NCBI GenBank assembly: GCA_964369545.1
Contig: CAYJFA010000005.1
Span: 1 to 64,000, forward strand
From: BNWE01 sp964369545
GTDB lineage: Bacteria; Pseudomonadota; Alphaproteobacteria; UBA3830
Direction: 5' to 3'
Length of the DNA stretch: 64,000 nucleotides
The notes under the pieces: model-generated
The model's input: only the letters and a program-made list of their open reading frames with translations
Told to the model about the DNA's origin: nothing
The model's database searches: none
Translations under genes and position numbers: made by a program
Shown here: positions 1 to 8,624 of the stretch, one piece after another
How the letters are laid out: each line of letters starts with the position of its first letter
Numbering within the stretch: the first letter of the stretch is position 1

Positions 1-43
1 CTGCTCGAAATATTCTAGCAAATAGTCCAACTGAACTATTCAT
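1..43 (-). CDS. 5-prime end of a further gene in the polyene-like operon (partial)
   Basis: An ATG at 43-41 on the minus strand begins an open frame that runs off the window edge after 14 codons. A GAGG-like ribosome site lies inside the end of the preceding dehydratase gene, whose TGA stop is immediately upstream. The coupling suggests one more gene of the same operon. Fourteen residues are too few to name a product. In aryl-polyene clusters an acyltransferase or glycosyltransferase-like gene often follows, but that is only expectation. Confidence 0.4.
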   Translation of the reverse strand, partial: MNSSVGLFARIFRA

Positions 44-397
44 TCATACCGCCTCTTTTATTATTATTTCTCCGGATGAGTGGATATCATTTTCGCTTGC
101 TTTAAATAGAAAAGCAAAGCTATTATTTTTTTGTTTTATTATATTTAAGGTAAGATTTTTTTCTGGAAAAATCGCTTTTGAGAATTTGATTTTTTTGAAT
201 TTTACAATAGAAATATTTTTATCAAAAAATTTTTTAATAAAAAATATTGCATAATGTATTTGTGCTATTCCTGGTAAAATTGGGAAATTATCGAAATGCC
301 CTTTGAAAAAGATATGATCCTTGTTGAAAATCAAATCTAGTTCTATTTTTTCTTTTGCTATAAACTGTTTCAGAATTGAAGGTTCAGGTATGTGCAT
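44..397 (-). CDS. Hot-dog fold 3-hydroxyacyl-ACP dehydratase-like protein (ApeI type)
   Basis: A 117-residue protein of the FabA/FabZ hot-dog superfamily, expected to dehydrate a 3-hydroxyacyl chain carried on ACP. The sequence shows the family signature GHFDNFPILPGIAQ, with the probable catalytic His at residue 34 and the PILPG turn that opens the central helix. The length fits a single hot-dog domain of the ApeI type. It lies 3 bases after the ACP gene in the same direction, so the two are probably co-translated. The assignment to an aryl-polyene-like pathway rests on the neighbours; the protein alone only shows the dehydratase fold. Confidence 0.75.
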   Translation of the reverse strand: MHIPEPSILKQFIAKEKIELDLIFNKDHIFFKGHFDNFPILPGIAQIHYAIFFIKKFFDKNISIVKFKKIKFSKAIFPEKNLTLNIIKQKNNSFAFLFKASENDIHSSGEIIIKEAV

Positions 398-400
398 TTT

Positions 401-679
401 TCAATTACTTGCATTTTCCAAATGATTAAATACAAAATCTGTAATAGTCGAGATAGAATACAAATATTTTATATTATTTTGATTGTAGTCAAATTTAATA
501 TTATATTTTTTTTTCAAAGCTATTCCAATTTCTAAGCTATCAATTGAATCTAAGCCCAATCCATCTTTAAATAATGGAGTATCTGAGAAAATCTCGCTAA
601 GCAATGTATCCTCTAGATCCACCGCTTTTATTATTAATTTTTTGATCTCTTCTTCCAGTTGCGCTTTACTAACATTCAT
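401..679 (-). CDS. Acyl carrier protein
   Basis: A 92-residue acyl carrier protein. The phosphopantetheine attachment site is visible as GLDSIDSLE, with Ser45 as the attachment serine in the DSI motif. It is divergent from housekeeping AcpP, which would sit in a fab operon, and matches the dedicated ACPs of polyene-type clusters. It sits between a ketosynthase-like gene upstream and a dehydratase downstream on the same strand, so it is probably the carrier on which this locus builds its chain. The substrate cannot be read from sequence. Confidence 0.85.
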   Translation of the reverse strand: MNVSKAQLEEEIKKLIIKAVDLEDTLLSEIFSDTPLFKDGLGLDSIDSLEIGIALKKKYNIKFDYNQNNIKYLYSISTITDFVFNHLENASN

Positions 680-699
680 GAATCATTTTCCTTGTGTTT

Positions 700-1308
700 T
701 TATATGTGCGCTATTGTAAAATTTGATGTAATAAATGTTTCGCTTTTTTTATTTAAAAAATTCAAAAAATCAAAAACAGTTTTTTGTTGTTTCGTCGTAC
801 TATATTTAGGTAAAAATTTATATTTTCCTTTTTGTTTCGCAATTAAAATAGAAACAGCAATAGGTTTTATGTCTATAAATTTTTGAAATATTTCCGGCTT
901 TGATTCTTCTGCATATATGTAAACAATTTCATCATTTTTTTGAGTGAATGCTTCAAGTAGTCCCATTTCAAAGGTTCTATTTCCAGCAGCAATAGCAGTA
1001 TATGGAAGCATTGTTTTGTTTGTAATGGAAATTGTTGCTGCGAATGTATGATGTGGAATTCTGCTGAATGCAATAGGTGAAATTTCTTGTGCCTGAAAAA
1101 GCTGTTCTCCTAATTTTACTATCTGTCTCCAAGATCCAAATTGCGACGCACAGACTAGCGGGATATCATAATCAATATTTAATTTGTGAAATGAAGAAAG
1201 AGCGATTTTACAAATCTCATCTAGTCCTTTTTTGGATAATGGCGGCATGAAACTGACGTCTATGTCTTTTGTTTCGCATACATTCCATTTTTCGAACGAT
1301 ATAAGCAT
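700..1308 (-). CDS. Ketosynthase-like chain-length-factor protein (Ketoacyl-synt_2 type)
   Basis: A 202-residue protein resembling the short ketoacyl-synthase N-terminal-like family found in aryl-polyene and flexirubin clusters. The region around residues 78-93 (SPIAFS followed by HHTFAATISI) matches the family's SPxxFSxSVHN...SI pattern. No active-site TACSS cysteine is present, so it is unlikely to condense by itself. It may partner the complete ketosynthase encoded divergently at 1385. It is the first gene of the minus-strand unit, separated from the plus-strand unit by a 76-base region that should hold both promoters. Confidence 0.65.
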   Translation of the reverse strand: MLISFEKWNVCETKDIDVSFMPPLSKKGLDEICKIALSSFHKLNIDYDIPLVCASQFGSWRQIVKLGEQLFQAQEISPIAFSRIPHHTFAATISITNKTMLPYTAIAAGNRTFEMGLLEAFTQKNDEIVYIYAEESKPEIFQKFIDIKPIAVSILIAKQKGKYKFLPKYSTTKQQKTVFDFLNFLNKKSETFITSNFTIAHI

Positions 1309-1384
1309 ATTTTATTTAAATTATTATAGATTTTAATATATCGCCGTGATAATTTATTGTAAATAGTGAATAAAATATTTTGAA

Positions 1385-2551
1385 ATGAAACTGTCTGCTT
1401 TAGGTATTATTAATGCGCTTGGGTCTTCAAAAAATGAAGTTTTCAAAAATGCCTGCTTAGGCAGTCAGCATGGATTAAAAATAGCAGAAGATATCATTCC
1501 AGAAAAAAAGATTTATTGTGGATTTGTCTTGGAAGAGCTTCCAGCAATACAAGACCAAATCTATGATTTCAGAACTAATCAATTGCTATTACATACGTTT
1601 ACTCAGATTGAATCTGAATGGATAAAGTTAACAGCAAAATATTTTTCATCAAGAATAGGAATAGTACTCGGAACTAATAATACAGGCCTTGAGAAATTCT
1701 ATTTATATACTAAACCATATTTTCAATGTGGACAAATTAATAATGATTTAAAAATTAAATGGCTAGAAGAAGGTGCCATAGCAGAGTTTTTGCGAGATGT
1801 TACAAAATCAAAGGGACCATTCTATGTTATTTCAACGGCGTGTTCATCAAGCGCAAAGATTTTTTCAACTGCCAGAAATCTGATAAATTCTGATGTATGT
1901 GATGCTGTTTTAGTTGGTGGTGCAGATGATTTATGTGTAATGACAGTGAGAGGGTTTGATGCGTTGGGCGCTTATTCCTCTGGAATTTCCAACCCATCCA
2001 GTAAAAATAGAGATGGAATCAACATAGGAGAAGGTGCTGCTCTTTTTATTATGGAAAAAGGTCACGATGGAATAGAAATTTTCGGAATAGGAGAATCATC
2101 AGATGCGTATCATATTACATCTCCGGATCCAACTGGAACAGGGGTAAAAAAATCCATGGTTTCTGCTTTAGAAGATGCTTCATTAGTTCCAACAGATATT
2201 TCTTATATCAATTTGCATGGAACAGGAACATTTCAAAATGATTTAATGGAAAACAAAATAGTCTCGGAAATTTTTGGAAACAACGTCATATGCGCTTCTA
2301 CTAAAGCGCTTACAGGTCATTTGCTGGGAACGGCTGGAGTGACGGAAATTGCCCTATGCTGGCTGATGATGTCTGAAGAGTTTAATAAAAACCATGCTAT
2401 AATACCGCATATCTATGACGGAAATGATATAGAAGATCCGCTTAATTTTGCAAAATTAAATCATTACAAAAAAATCCAATACTGCTTAAGTAATTCGTTT
2501 GCTTTCGGCGGTAATAATGTCAGCGTTATTGTTGGAAAACGAGATGTATAA
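1385..2551 (+). CDS. Beta-ketoacyl-ACP synthase (FabF/ApeO-like)
   Basis: A 388-residue condensing enzyme of the thiolase fold that would elongate an ACP-bound acyl chain with malonyl-ACP. The complete KAS II triad is visible: Cys153 in STACSSS, His278 in NLHGTGT and His312 in LTGHLLGTAG. The C-terminal SNSFAFGGNN motif is also present. It starts the plus-strand half of the cluster and its stop overlaps the next gene by 8 bases. It is distinct from a housekeeping FabF because of its neighbours (second dehydratase, ketoreductase, dedicated ACP). The product chain is unknown; aryl polyene is the leading idea. Confidence 0.85.
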   Translation: MKLSALGIINALGSSKNEVFKNACLGSQHGLKIAEDIIPEKKIYCGFVLEELPAIQDQIYDFRTNQLLLHTFTQIESEWIKLTAKYFSSRIGIVLGTNNTGLEKFYLYTKPYFQCGQINNDLKIKWLEEGAIAEFLRDVTKSKGPFYVISTACSSSAKIFSTARNLINSDVCDAVLVGGADDLCVMTVRGFDALGAYSSGISNPSSKNRDGINIGEGAALFIMEKGHDGIEIFGIGESSDAYHITSPDPTGTGVKKSMVSALEDASLVPTDISYINLHGTGTFQNDLMENKIVSEIFGNNVICASTKALTGHLLGTAGVTEIALCWLMMSEEFNKNHAIIPHIYDGNDIEDPLNFAKLNHYKKIQYCLSNSFAFGGNNVSVIVGKRDV

Positions 2552-2996
2552 TTTGGAAGATATACTGCCGCAAAGACCTCCAATGATTTTGCTGTCTCGT
2601 GTACTTGAATTCGATTTAAAAACAAAAACAGCTATTTCAGAAGTAGATATTTCTTCAAGTAGTATGTTTTTTGATTCTGCAACTAAAGGTGTTCCCTCTT
2701 ATGTAGGACTCGAATATATTGCTCAAACAATTGGTTGTTTATTTGGAATAGAGGACCTGATTTCTGGCAAAATTCTGCAGATAGAATATATGATAGGTTC
2801 AAAAAATTTTGAAACTTTTGCGCAAACATTTGCAGAATTTTGCGCTTATCGCATATTAGTTGAGCACCAGTTTTCATTAGAAAATATGTCTGTTTTTTAT
2901 GGAAAAATTTTGAGTGATGAAAACTATATTTATGCAGAAGGTGATATGAAGGTTTATCGCTCTGTAAATAACAATATTTTTATGGATAAAAAATGA
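2544..2996 (+). CDS. Hot-dog dehydratase-like protein (ApeP type)
   Basis: A 150-residue protein starting at the ATG at 2544, which overlaps the ketosynthase stop. A longer frame from 2499 is open but lies within the ketosynthase coding sequence, so I reject it. The N-terminus LPQRPPMILLSRV matches the LPHRPPMLLLDRV opening of ApeP-like dehydratases, followed by GVPSYVGLEYIAQ on the hot-dog helix. It would supply the second dehydratase function of the cluster, possibly as a partner of the ApeI-like protein. It ends in an ATGA overlap with the ketoreductase gene, a sign of translational coupling. Confidence 0.75.
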   Translation: MYNLEDILPQRPPMILLSRVLEFDLKTKTAISEVDISSSSMFFDSATKGVPSYVGLEYIAQTIGCLFGIEDLISGKILQIEYMIGSKNFETFAQTFAEFCAYRILVEHQFSLENMSVFYGKILSDENYIYAEGDMKVYRSVNNNIFMDKK

Positions 2997-3721
2997 AGAG
3001 TAAGCAAATTTTAATTACAGGAGCAAATAGAGGAATTGGTAAAGGAATAGCTTTATATTTAGCTAATCTCGGCTATGAAATAGTAATTCATTATAATAAA
3101 AATAAAGAATTAGCTGAAAAAGTATTGATTGATGTTCAAAAAAAAACATCGGGACGTATTTTATCTTTTGATATTTCTAATCGTGAAGAAGTAGAAAAGA
3201 TTTTGTTATGCGATATAGAACATCACGGCCCCTATTTTGGAATTATTTGTAATGCTGGAATAACAAATTTTATTCCATTCCGCGCTTTAACCGGGCAGCA
3301 ATGGGATGATTTGATAAATATTAATTTGAATAGTTTTTTCAATGTATTAAATCCAGTGATTGAACCAATGATATCAGAAAACATACAAGGTAGAATTATC
3401 GCTATATCCTCGATATCGGGGGTGATTGGTAGTTTTGGGCAGACAAACTACAGCGCAGCAAAGGCAGGTATAATAGGCGCAGCAAAATCTTTGGCTCTTG
3501 AAGTTGCGAGACATGGAATCACAGTAAATTGTATTGCTCCTGGATATATTGAAACAGATATGCTGAACGGAATTGATATGGATATTGAAAAAAAGAAAAT
3601 TCCGATGAAAAGAGCAGGAAAAGTCAATGAAATAGCAAGTTTAACCGCCTATCTTTTAAGCAAAGATGCTTCATATATTACAAGACAGGTTATTGGTGTT
3701 GATGGCGGATTGCTTTTTTAA
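2993..3721 (+). CDS. 3-oxoacyl-ACP reductase (FabG/ApeQ-like SDR)
   Basis: A 242-residue short-chain dehydrogenase that would reduce the 3-keto group of the growing acyl-ACP with NADPH. The Rossmann motif TGANRGIG is at residues 9-16, NAG is near 87-89, and the catalytic set Ser140, Tyr153 and Lys157 (YSAAK) is intact. The C-terminus carries the usual DGG near the end. It is coupled to the upstream dehydratase by an ATGA overlap and completes a ketosynthase-dehydratase-reductase set. A housekeeping fabG role is less likely because of this context. Confidence 0.85.
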   Translation: MKSKQILITGANRGIGKGIALYLANLGYEIVIHYNKNKELAEKVLIDVQKKTSGRILSFDISNREEVEKILLCDIEHHGPYFGIICNAGITNFIPFRALTGQQWDDLININLNSFFNVLNPVIEPMISENIQGRIIAISSISGVIGSFGQTNYSAAKAGIIGAAKSLALEVARHGITVNCIAPGYIETDMLNGIDMDIEKKKIPMKRAGKVNEIASLTAYLLSKDASYITRQVIGVDGGLLF

Positions 3722-3729
3722 AATTAAAA

Positions 3730-5682
3730 TTGACTGGATTAAAAGTGCAGAATAATTATCTCCTTAATAAGAAAAGCGAAGTGTCGCTTATAATAATTAG
3801 CTTACTATCATGTTTCATGAGTTATGCTTTTCGGCATTATTACATAATATTTAGCGGCGATTTTTCTATGAGGTTTGCGGATCCAGATGACTATATGATG
3901 CTAGTGAGATTACGAGATTTTTTTATTCACGGCGATTTATCTTATTCGTTGATTAATAGAGTAAATGTTCCTTTTGGTACGGATATATATTGGTCTCGTA
4001 TTTATGATTTTTTCCTAATTCCTATAATTTGGTTTCTAGATTTATTTGTTAACTCTATTTCAAATTCAATAGAATATGTTGCTTTTTTCATTTCTCCTGT
4101 TATAAAAAGTGCTTTATCCATAGTTATTTTTAAATTTCTTAAAAAATTGATGACTGAATCTGATGCGTTTTTAGGAGCACTGCTGTTTGCAATAATACCA
4201 TCTTTAGGTGAGATCTCAGAATTCGGAAGGCCCGATCATCACATGTTTATTATGATGTTAGCATTAATGTATCTTTACTCATTATCTAACATTATAAAAA
4301 ACAACTTTATATATAATGCTGACTATATTAAATCAGCATTGATTTCAGCTTTATGCGTTTGGGCTTCGATAGAAACTTTACCTTTAATTTTATTAGCAGA
4401 AACGGCGATGTTTTTATTTTTCTGTAAAAACATAAAAATACTAGAGATTTTATATAAAAAAACAATAATAACCACTTTGATTATTGGCTCAATAGCGTTT
4501 TTTTCATTTCCGCTAACTATTAATCATATTGTGGAATTTACTGCTATATCTTTAATGGCGGTAATGACTGTTTTTTGCAAGTCTAAAAAACTGCATTTTA
4601 TTTTGTTACTAGCCTTAATATTATTTTTTATCAAAAAGGATTCGTTTGCATACGATAAGATTTCTGTGATGCATTTTATCCTATATCTGTGTGCATCGTT
4701 ATTTTTATTAATTAATATAATGAGCTTTAAATATATATCTAAGCATATAATAAAATTCTCTTTAACTGTTGGGGCAATTTTTATCGCTCTTTTGCTGTAT
4801 AGATATCCAAAATTTTTACTTGGAATAGAAGGCGGAGCTAGTGATTTTCTTCGGATAGCGTGGTTCTCGAAAATTGACGATCTTTTATCTCCATTATCTT
4901 CTAAATTTACCGCAGGCTGCTTTTGTTTAAGCTCAATTATTTTATTCGTTGCGGTCTATAATAAAATTTGCGATTTAATAAATAAAAAATATGAAAATAT
5001 TGATATTTTTTGGTGGATATTAATATTAGTGAATATTGTATATTTTTTCTTTTCTTGTATGGTCTGTCGTTCAATTACTACTTTAGTAGCTATGAGTCTA
5101 CCGTTAATTTTGAATCTCGGGTTGAATGGTATTACCGCAAAATGTTTTTCACGGAAAATAAATATTTGCATAACTTGTTTATTAATTTTAATTCCCTCAA
5201 CAATACAAAAATATGGAGCGATGACGATAGATTTGATGTTTCAATATGATGAATTCATGAAAATGGCGAAGAACGCGCAAAATAGTTTGCGTCAAAAAGA
5301 GGTGATTTATAAATTTCTTGATAAAATTAGTGATGCTTCATTAGTAATTATGTCTGATCCATATTTAGGTCCTAAGATTTTATATAAAACCAAGCATAAT
5401 GTAGTTTCAGTTCCGTTTCATAGCCAGGAAAAGGGGATTATTTCTTCTATGATCATAACTATGGAGCATAGTATTGATGAAAAAACTACGAAAGAAGCTT
5501 TAAAAATGACAAATACATCATATGTTTTTGTTGAAAAGCCAATATGTAATTGCTTTTTTCCTCATTCTAATCTTGTGAAGATGATAGAACATGGACATAT
5601 TCCGCCATGGGTAGAGCTTATGGATTTACCGATTGAAAAGAGTGGATGCATCCTTGCAAAGATAGATAGAAATGAGATTTAA
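3730..5682 (+). CDS. Large polytopic membrane protein, GT-C glycosyltransferase-like
   Basis: A 650-residue protein with about a dozen hydrophobic segments and a soluble C-terminal part of roughly 150 residues. After the first membrane segment comes FADPDDYMMLVRLRDF, then a region ending GTDIYWSRIYD. This Asp-rich first-loop pattern is typical of a family of oligosaccharyltransferase/GT-C-like proteins in Alphaproteobacteria whose donor and acceptor are mostly unknown. The start is a TTG 8 bases after the ketoreductase stop; a GTG at 3745 is an alternative. It may glycosylate a lipid or the polyene made by the upstream genes, or may simply lie next to them. Confidence 0.6.
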   Translation: MTGLKVQNNYLLNKKSEVSLIIISLLSCFMSYAFRHYYIIFSGDFSMRFADPDDYMMLVRLRDFFIHGDLSYSLINRVNVPFGTDIYWSRIYDFFLIPIIWFLDLFVNSISNSIEYVAFFISPVIKSALSIVIFKFLKKLMTESDAFLGALLFAIIPSLGEISEFGRPDHHMFIMMLALMYLYSLSNIIKNNFIYNADYIKSALISALCVWASIETLPLILLAETAMFLFFCKNIKILEILYKKTIITTLIIGSIAFFSFPLTINHIVEFTAISLMAVMTVFCKSKKLHFILLLALILFFIKKDSFAYDKISVMHFILYLCASLFLLINIMSFKYISKHIIKFSLTVGAIFIALLLYRYPKFLLGIEGGASDFLRIAWFSKIDDLLSPLSSKFTAGCFCLSSIILFVAVYNKICDLINKKYENIDIFWWILILVNIVYFFFSCMVCRSITTLVAMSLPLILNLGLNGITAKCFSRKINICITCLLILIPSTIQKYGAMTIDLMFQYDEFMKMAKNAQNSLRQKEVIYKFLDKISDASLVIMSDPYLGPKILYKTKHNVVSVPFHSQEKGIISSMIITMEHSIDEKTTKEALKMTNTSYVFVEKPICNCFFPHSNLVKMIEHGHIPPWVELMDLPIEKSGCILAKIDRNEI

Positions 5683-5717
5683 AATTTTTTATAGAAAAAC
5701 TATAGAAATTTCTAGAA

Positions 5718-7067
5718 TTATGCTGATCCTTCAGCGTTAACTTTAGCGCTTGGAAACATTTTTACTGCTTCTTCAAATAAAGTATTATACTTACTGACGT
5801 TTAGATTTATATTTGTATCGGTATTTAATTCAATTGAGTGTTTCAAATTTTCGGAAAATCCATTAGAAATTTTTTTGTCTGCTGTTGAATTGACCTTATT
5901 TATAGAGGAATCATTTTCGGAGATATCGCAACATTTCGAGATTGAGTTTCCACTAATTATATCTTGCAAATCGGGCAATCCTGAAGCATATGCGATACGC
6001 ATAATAAGCATTTCCAAAACGATCTCTGGACGTTCGCATATTTTTATTTCCTCAATGCCTCGAATAAGCATCTGCCATATTTTACTGAGAGCTGCGATCG
6101 AAATATCTTTCGAAATACTTTTTATTTTTGGCATAAGGTCATCGGAAATAGTATTCTCAATTATATCTACATCAGTTTTTATGCATGTTAACGCATGAAT
6201 ATAATCTAAAAGAACACTTGCGATTTTTTCGCATGAAACATCACTTTTTATTATATCTCGGTATTTCATTATAGCAGATTTGATATTTGCAGAGATTATT
6301 AAGTTTAAAAGATCAATAATATCAATATCTTCTGAAAAATTTAACATTGCTTTAACATCAACGGCGGAAAGTTCATTGCTGTCAGCCATATTAATAGCTT
6401 GGTCTAGGATAGATAATCCATCGCGAATTGATCCTTCCGCAGCTTTTGCGATTAACGATAAAACTTCTAAATTCGCTATTATATTTTCTTGATTGCAAAT
6501 AGATGATAAATATTGCGTAATTAAATTCACATCTATTTTCTTTAAATCAAATTTCAAAACACGAGATAGTATAGTTTCTGGAATTTTATGAGTTTCTGTT
6601 GTCGCAAGTAGAAATTTAACATGTTCAGGCGGTTCTTCAAGAGTTTTTAACAGAGCATTAAATGCGCTTTTTGAAAGCATATGGACTTCATCTATAATAA
6701 ATACCTTAAATTTTCCGGTCGTTGGCTTATATCTACATGATTCGATAATTTCTCTGACATCGTCAATGCTTGTGTTACTAGCTGCGTCTATTTCTATGAC
6801 ATCTATTTGATTGTTCTTTGAAAATTCGATGCACGATTCGCATTTACAACAAGGCTCCGGGGTGCTATTTTCACAACGGAATGCTTTCGCGAGAATTCTT
6901 GCTATTGTGGTTTTACCTACTCCCCGTGTTCCGGAAAATAGCATCGCTGCTCCCAAACGATTTTTTTGTAATCCGTTTGTGATAATTTTAATTGTAATAT
7001 CTTGACCGATTACATCGGAAAATTTTTGTGGTCTGTATTTTGCAGCAAGCGGGATGTAAATGTTCAT
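5718..7067 (-). CDS. dnaX: DNA polymerase III subunit gamma/tau
   Basis: The clamp-loader ATPase of the replicative polymerase. Near the N-terminus are LAAKYRPQKFSDVIGQ, the Walker A motif GTRGVGKTT, a zinc-binding cysteine cluster (CENSTPEPCCKCESC), the DEVHMLS Walker B box and the SRC-type LSRVLKFDL. I place the start at the ATG at 7067 (449 residues). An upstream extension to 7121 reads into the SRP RNA and adds residues foreign to DnaX. The protein is short for a tau subunit, so the C-terminal DnaB- and alpha-binding regions look reduced. It lies directly downstream of ffs, a frequent alphaproteobacterial arrangement. Confidence 0.93.
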   Translation of the reverse strand: MNIYIPLAAKYRPQKFSDVIGQDITIKIITNGLQKNRLGAAMLFSGTRGVGKTTIARILAKAFRCENSTPEPCCKCESCIEFSKNNQIDVIEIDAASNTSIDDVREIIESCRYKPTTGKFKVFIIDEVHMLSKSAFNALLKTLEEPPEHVKFLLATTETHKIPETILSRVLKFDLKKIDVNLITQYLSSICNQENIIANLEVLSLIAKAAEGSIRDGLSILDQAINMADSNELSAVDVKAMLNFSEDIDIIDLLNLIISANIKSAIMKYRDIIKSDVSCEKIASVLLDYIHALTCIKTDVDIIENTISDDLMPKIKSISKDISIAALSKIWQMLIRGIEEIKICERPEIVLEMLIMRIAYASGLPDLQDIISGNSISKCCDISENDSSINKVNSTADKKISNGFSENLKHSIELNTDTNINLNVSKYNTLFEEAVKMFPSAKVNAEGSA

Positions 7068-7094
7068 AAGTATTCTCATTATGTTTATCTGAAA

Positions 7095-7179
7095 AGGATA
7101 ATCGACCCAAGCAGTGTTCACTACGGCTGCTTCCTTCCGGACCTGACCGAATTCATAATCTTACCTGCCCGATTATCCC
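7095..7179 (-). ncRNA. ffs: Signal recognition particle RNA (4.5S type)
   Basis: On the minus strand the region holds the conserved SRP helix 8 core, GGTCAGGTCCGGAAGGAAGC, with its GGAA tetraloop and asymmetric AGCA loop. The ends pair through GGATAATCG (7096-7104, plus strand) and CGATTATCC (7170-7178), which fixes the limits to within a few bases. The RNA would be about 85 nucleotides, a short 4.5S form without an Alu domain. It binds Ffh and directs membrane and secreted proteins to SecYEG. It ends about 28 bases before the dnaX start, so both may share a promoter near 7180-7230. Confidence 0.93.
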
Positions 7180-7535
7180 GTGCGAATTATACCAGATCAA
7201 TATTGCGATGAATAGAGTACGGACACAAGGCCTATTCTAAAACATTCTTCTACGTAAAATTTTATTCACCTTCTTCAAAAAGATTTTTTACGTCGTTTCC
7301 AATCATGTACAAATCAGGGCATATATTCTAATTGAATCGCGACGGGGAAAGTAATTTTGGTTAAGAATTGAAACGATGTCTAAAATTCTGTTCATTACAA
7401 CACAATTTATTTAATTTATTAATTTAATCATTTGATTGTGACGTTTTATGTGTAAAAAGACACCACCTTTCATAGATTAGGTAATGACTAAGAACAAAAT
7501 ATATGTATTTTTTAATATTTATTTTAGCGTAAATT
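7180..7535. other. Intergenic region without a recognised gene
   Basis: About 355 bases separate the SRP RNA from the end of trxB. No open frame longer than a few dozen codons with a ribosome site is visible, and no tRNA signature is present. The part next to 7180 should contain the ffs-dnaX promoter. The part next to 7535 is the trxB 3-prime region, but I see no clear GC-rich terminator hairpin. Confidence 0.5.
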
Positions 7536-8465
7536 TTATATTTTGTTAGTAGATAGGAATCTATCGGCGTCTAAAGCTGCCATACATCCTTGTCCAGCAG
7601 ATGTTATCGCCTGCCTATAAGTTGGATCGCAGACATCTCCTGCGGCGAATACTCCATTAACGGATGTATAAGTACTTGTTTGTTTAGTTATTATGTATCC
7701 GTTTTCATCAAGATCGATTTTTCCTTTAAATATAGATGTTGACGGTTGATGTCCTATTGCAACAAACACTCCATCAATAGGTTTACTAAAACGTGTGCCA
7801 TTTTTTACATTCAGTAAAGTCAGGCTGTTGACTTTGTTATCATCTCCGCAAATATCTTCTACTACAGTATCCCAAAGAATATTTATTTTGGAATTATCCA
7901 TAAGTCGTTTCTGCATTATATTTTCCGCTCTAAGAGTATCTCGGCGATGAATTAATGTTACAGATTTTGCAAAATTTGTTAGAAATATTGCTTCTTCGAC
8001 TGCAGTATTTCCGCCACCTACAACGGCGATATCTTTATTTTTAAAGAAGAAACCATCGCATGTAGCACAGGCAGACACTCCGGTTCCTAAATATTTTGTT
8101 TCACCTGGTACTCCGAGCCATTTCGAACTGGCGCCTGTTGCGATAATTATAGATTTACTTTTATAGATAACGCCAGACTCTCCAAGACATTGAAAAATGT
8201 CAGATGAAAAATCAACAGACTCTACCGTGTCGTGAATGATTTCCACACCCATATTTTCTGTTTGTTTTCTCATTTCGTCCATTAAAAATGGGCCAGAAAT
8301 AGGGGTGGCAAACCCAGGATAGTTTTCAATCATGGTTGTAATCATGAGCTGTCCACCTTGCTGCTGTCCGGCAATTAGTGTCGTTTTTCTTCCAGATCGC
8401 GCTGCGTAAATTGCTGCTGTATATCCAGCTGGCCCGCTTCCAATTATTAAAATATCAGATGTCAT
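7536..8465 (-). CDS. trxB: Thioredoxin reductase
   Basis: A 309-residue low-molecular-weight flavoprotein that passes electrons from NADPH to thioredoxin. The FAD-binding GSGPAGYTAAIYAAR motif is at residues 9-23, the redox-active pair is Cys133 and Cys136 (CATC), and GGGNTAVEEA marks the NADPH domain. AAGDV near the C-terminus contacts FAD. Length and order match bacterial TrxB. It is monocistronic, with intergenic DNA on both sides, and runs opposite to psd. The protein supports cytosolic thiol balance and ribonucleotide reductase. Confidence 0.95.
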   Translation of the reverse strand: MTSDILIIGSGPAGYTAAIYAARSGRKTTLIAGQQQGGQLMITTMIENYPGFATPISGPFLMDEMRKQTENMGVEIIHDTVESVDFSSDIFQCLGESGVIYKSKSIIIATGASSKWLGVPGETKYLGTGVSACATCDGFFFKNKDIAVVGGGNTAVEEAIFLTNFAKSVTLIHRRDTLRAENIMQKRLMDNSKINILWDTVVEDICGDDNKVNSLTLLNVKNGTRFSKPIDGVFVAIGHQPSTSIFKGKIDLDENGYIITKQTSTYTSVNGVFAAGDVCDPTYRQAITSAGQGCMAALDADRFLSTNKI

Positions 8466-8624
8466 TTTGCAAAACCCTGTAGTTCTTATGATGAAGGCAG
8501 TTTAGTAAACAAGATTATTTTATGCAAATTAATTATGAAACTGCCGTGAAAAGTCCTTATGTTTGAATTATAAATAAAAAAACACTATAATCTGCTCTGA
8601 GTTGAAAATATTTTAGGAGTTTTC

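Noticed and set aside
2499..2543. Longer start for the ApeP-like dehydratase
   Set aside because: These 15 codons lie in the conserved end of the ketosynthase gene and add residues not typical of the family. ATG 2544 gives the expected N-terminus.
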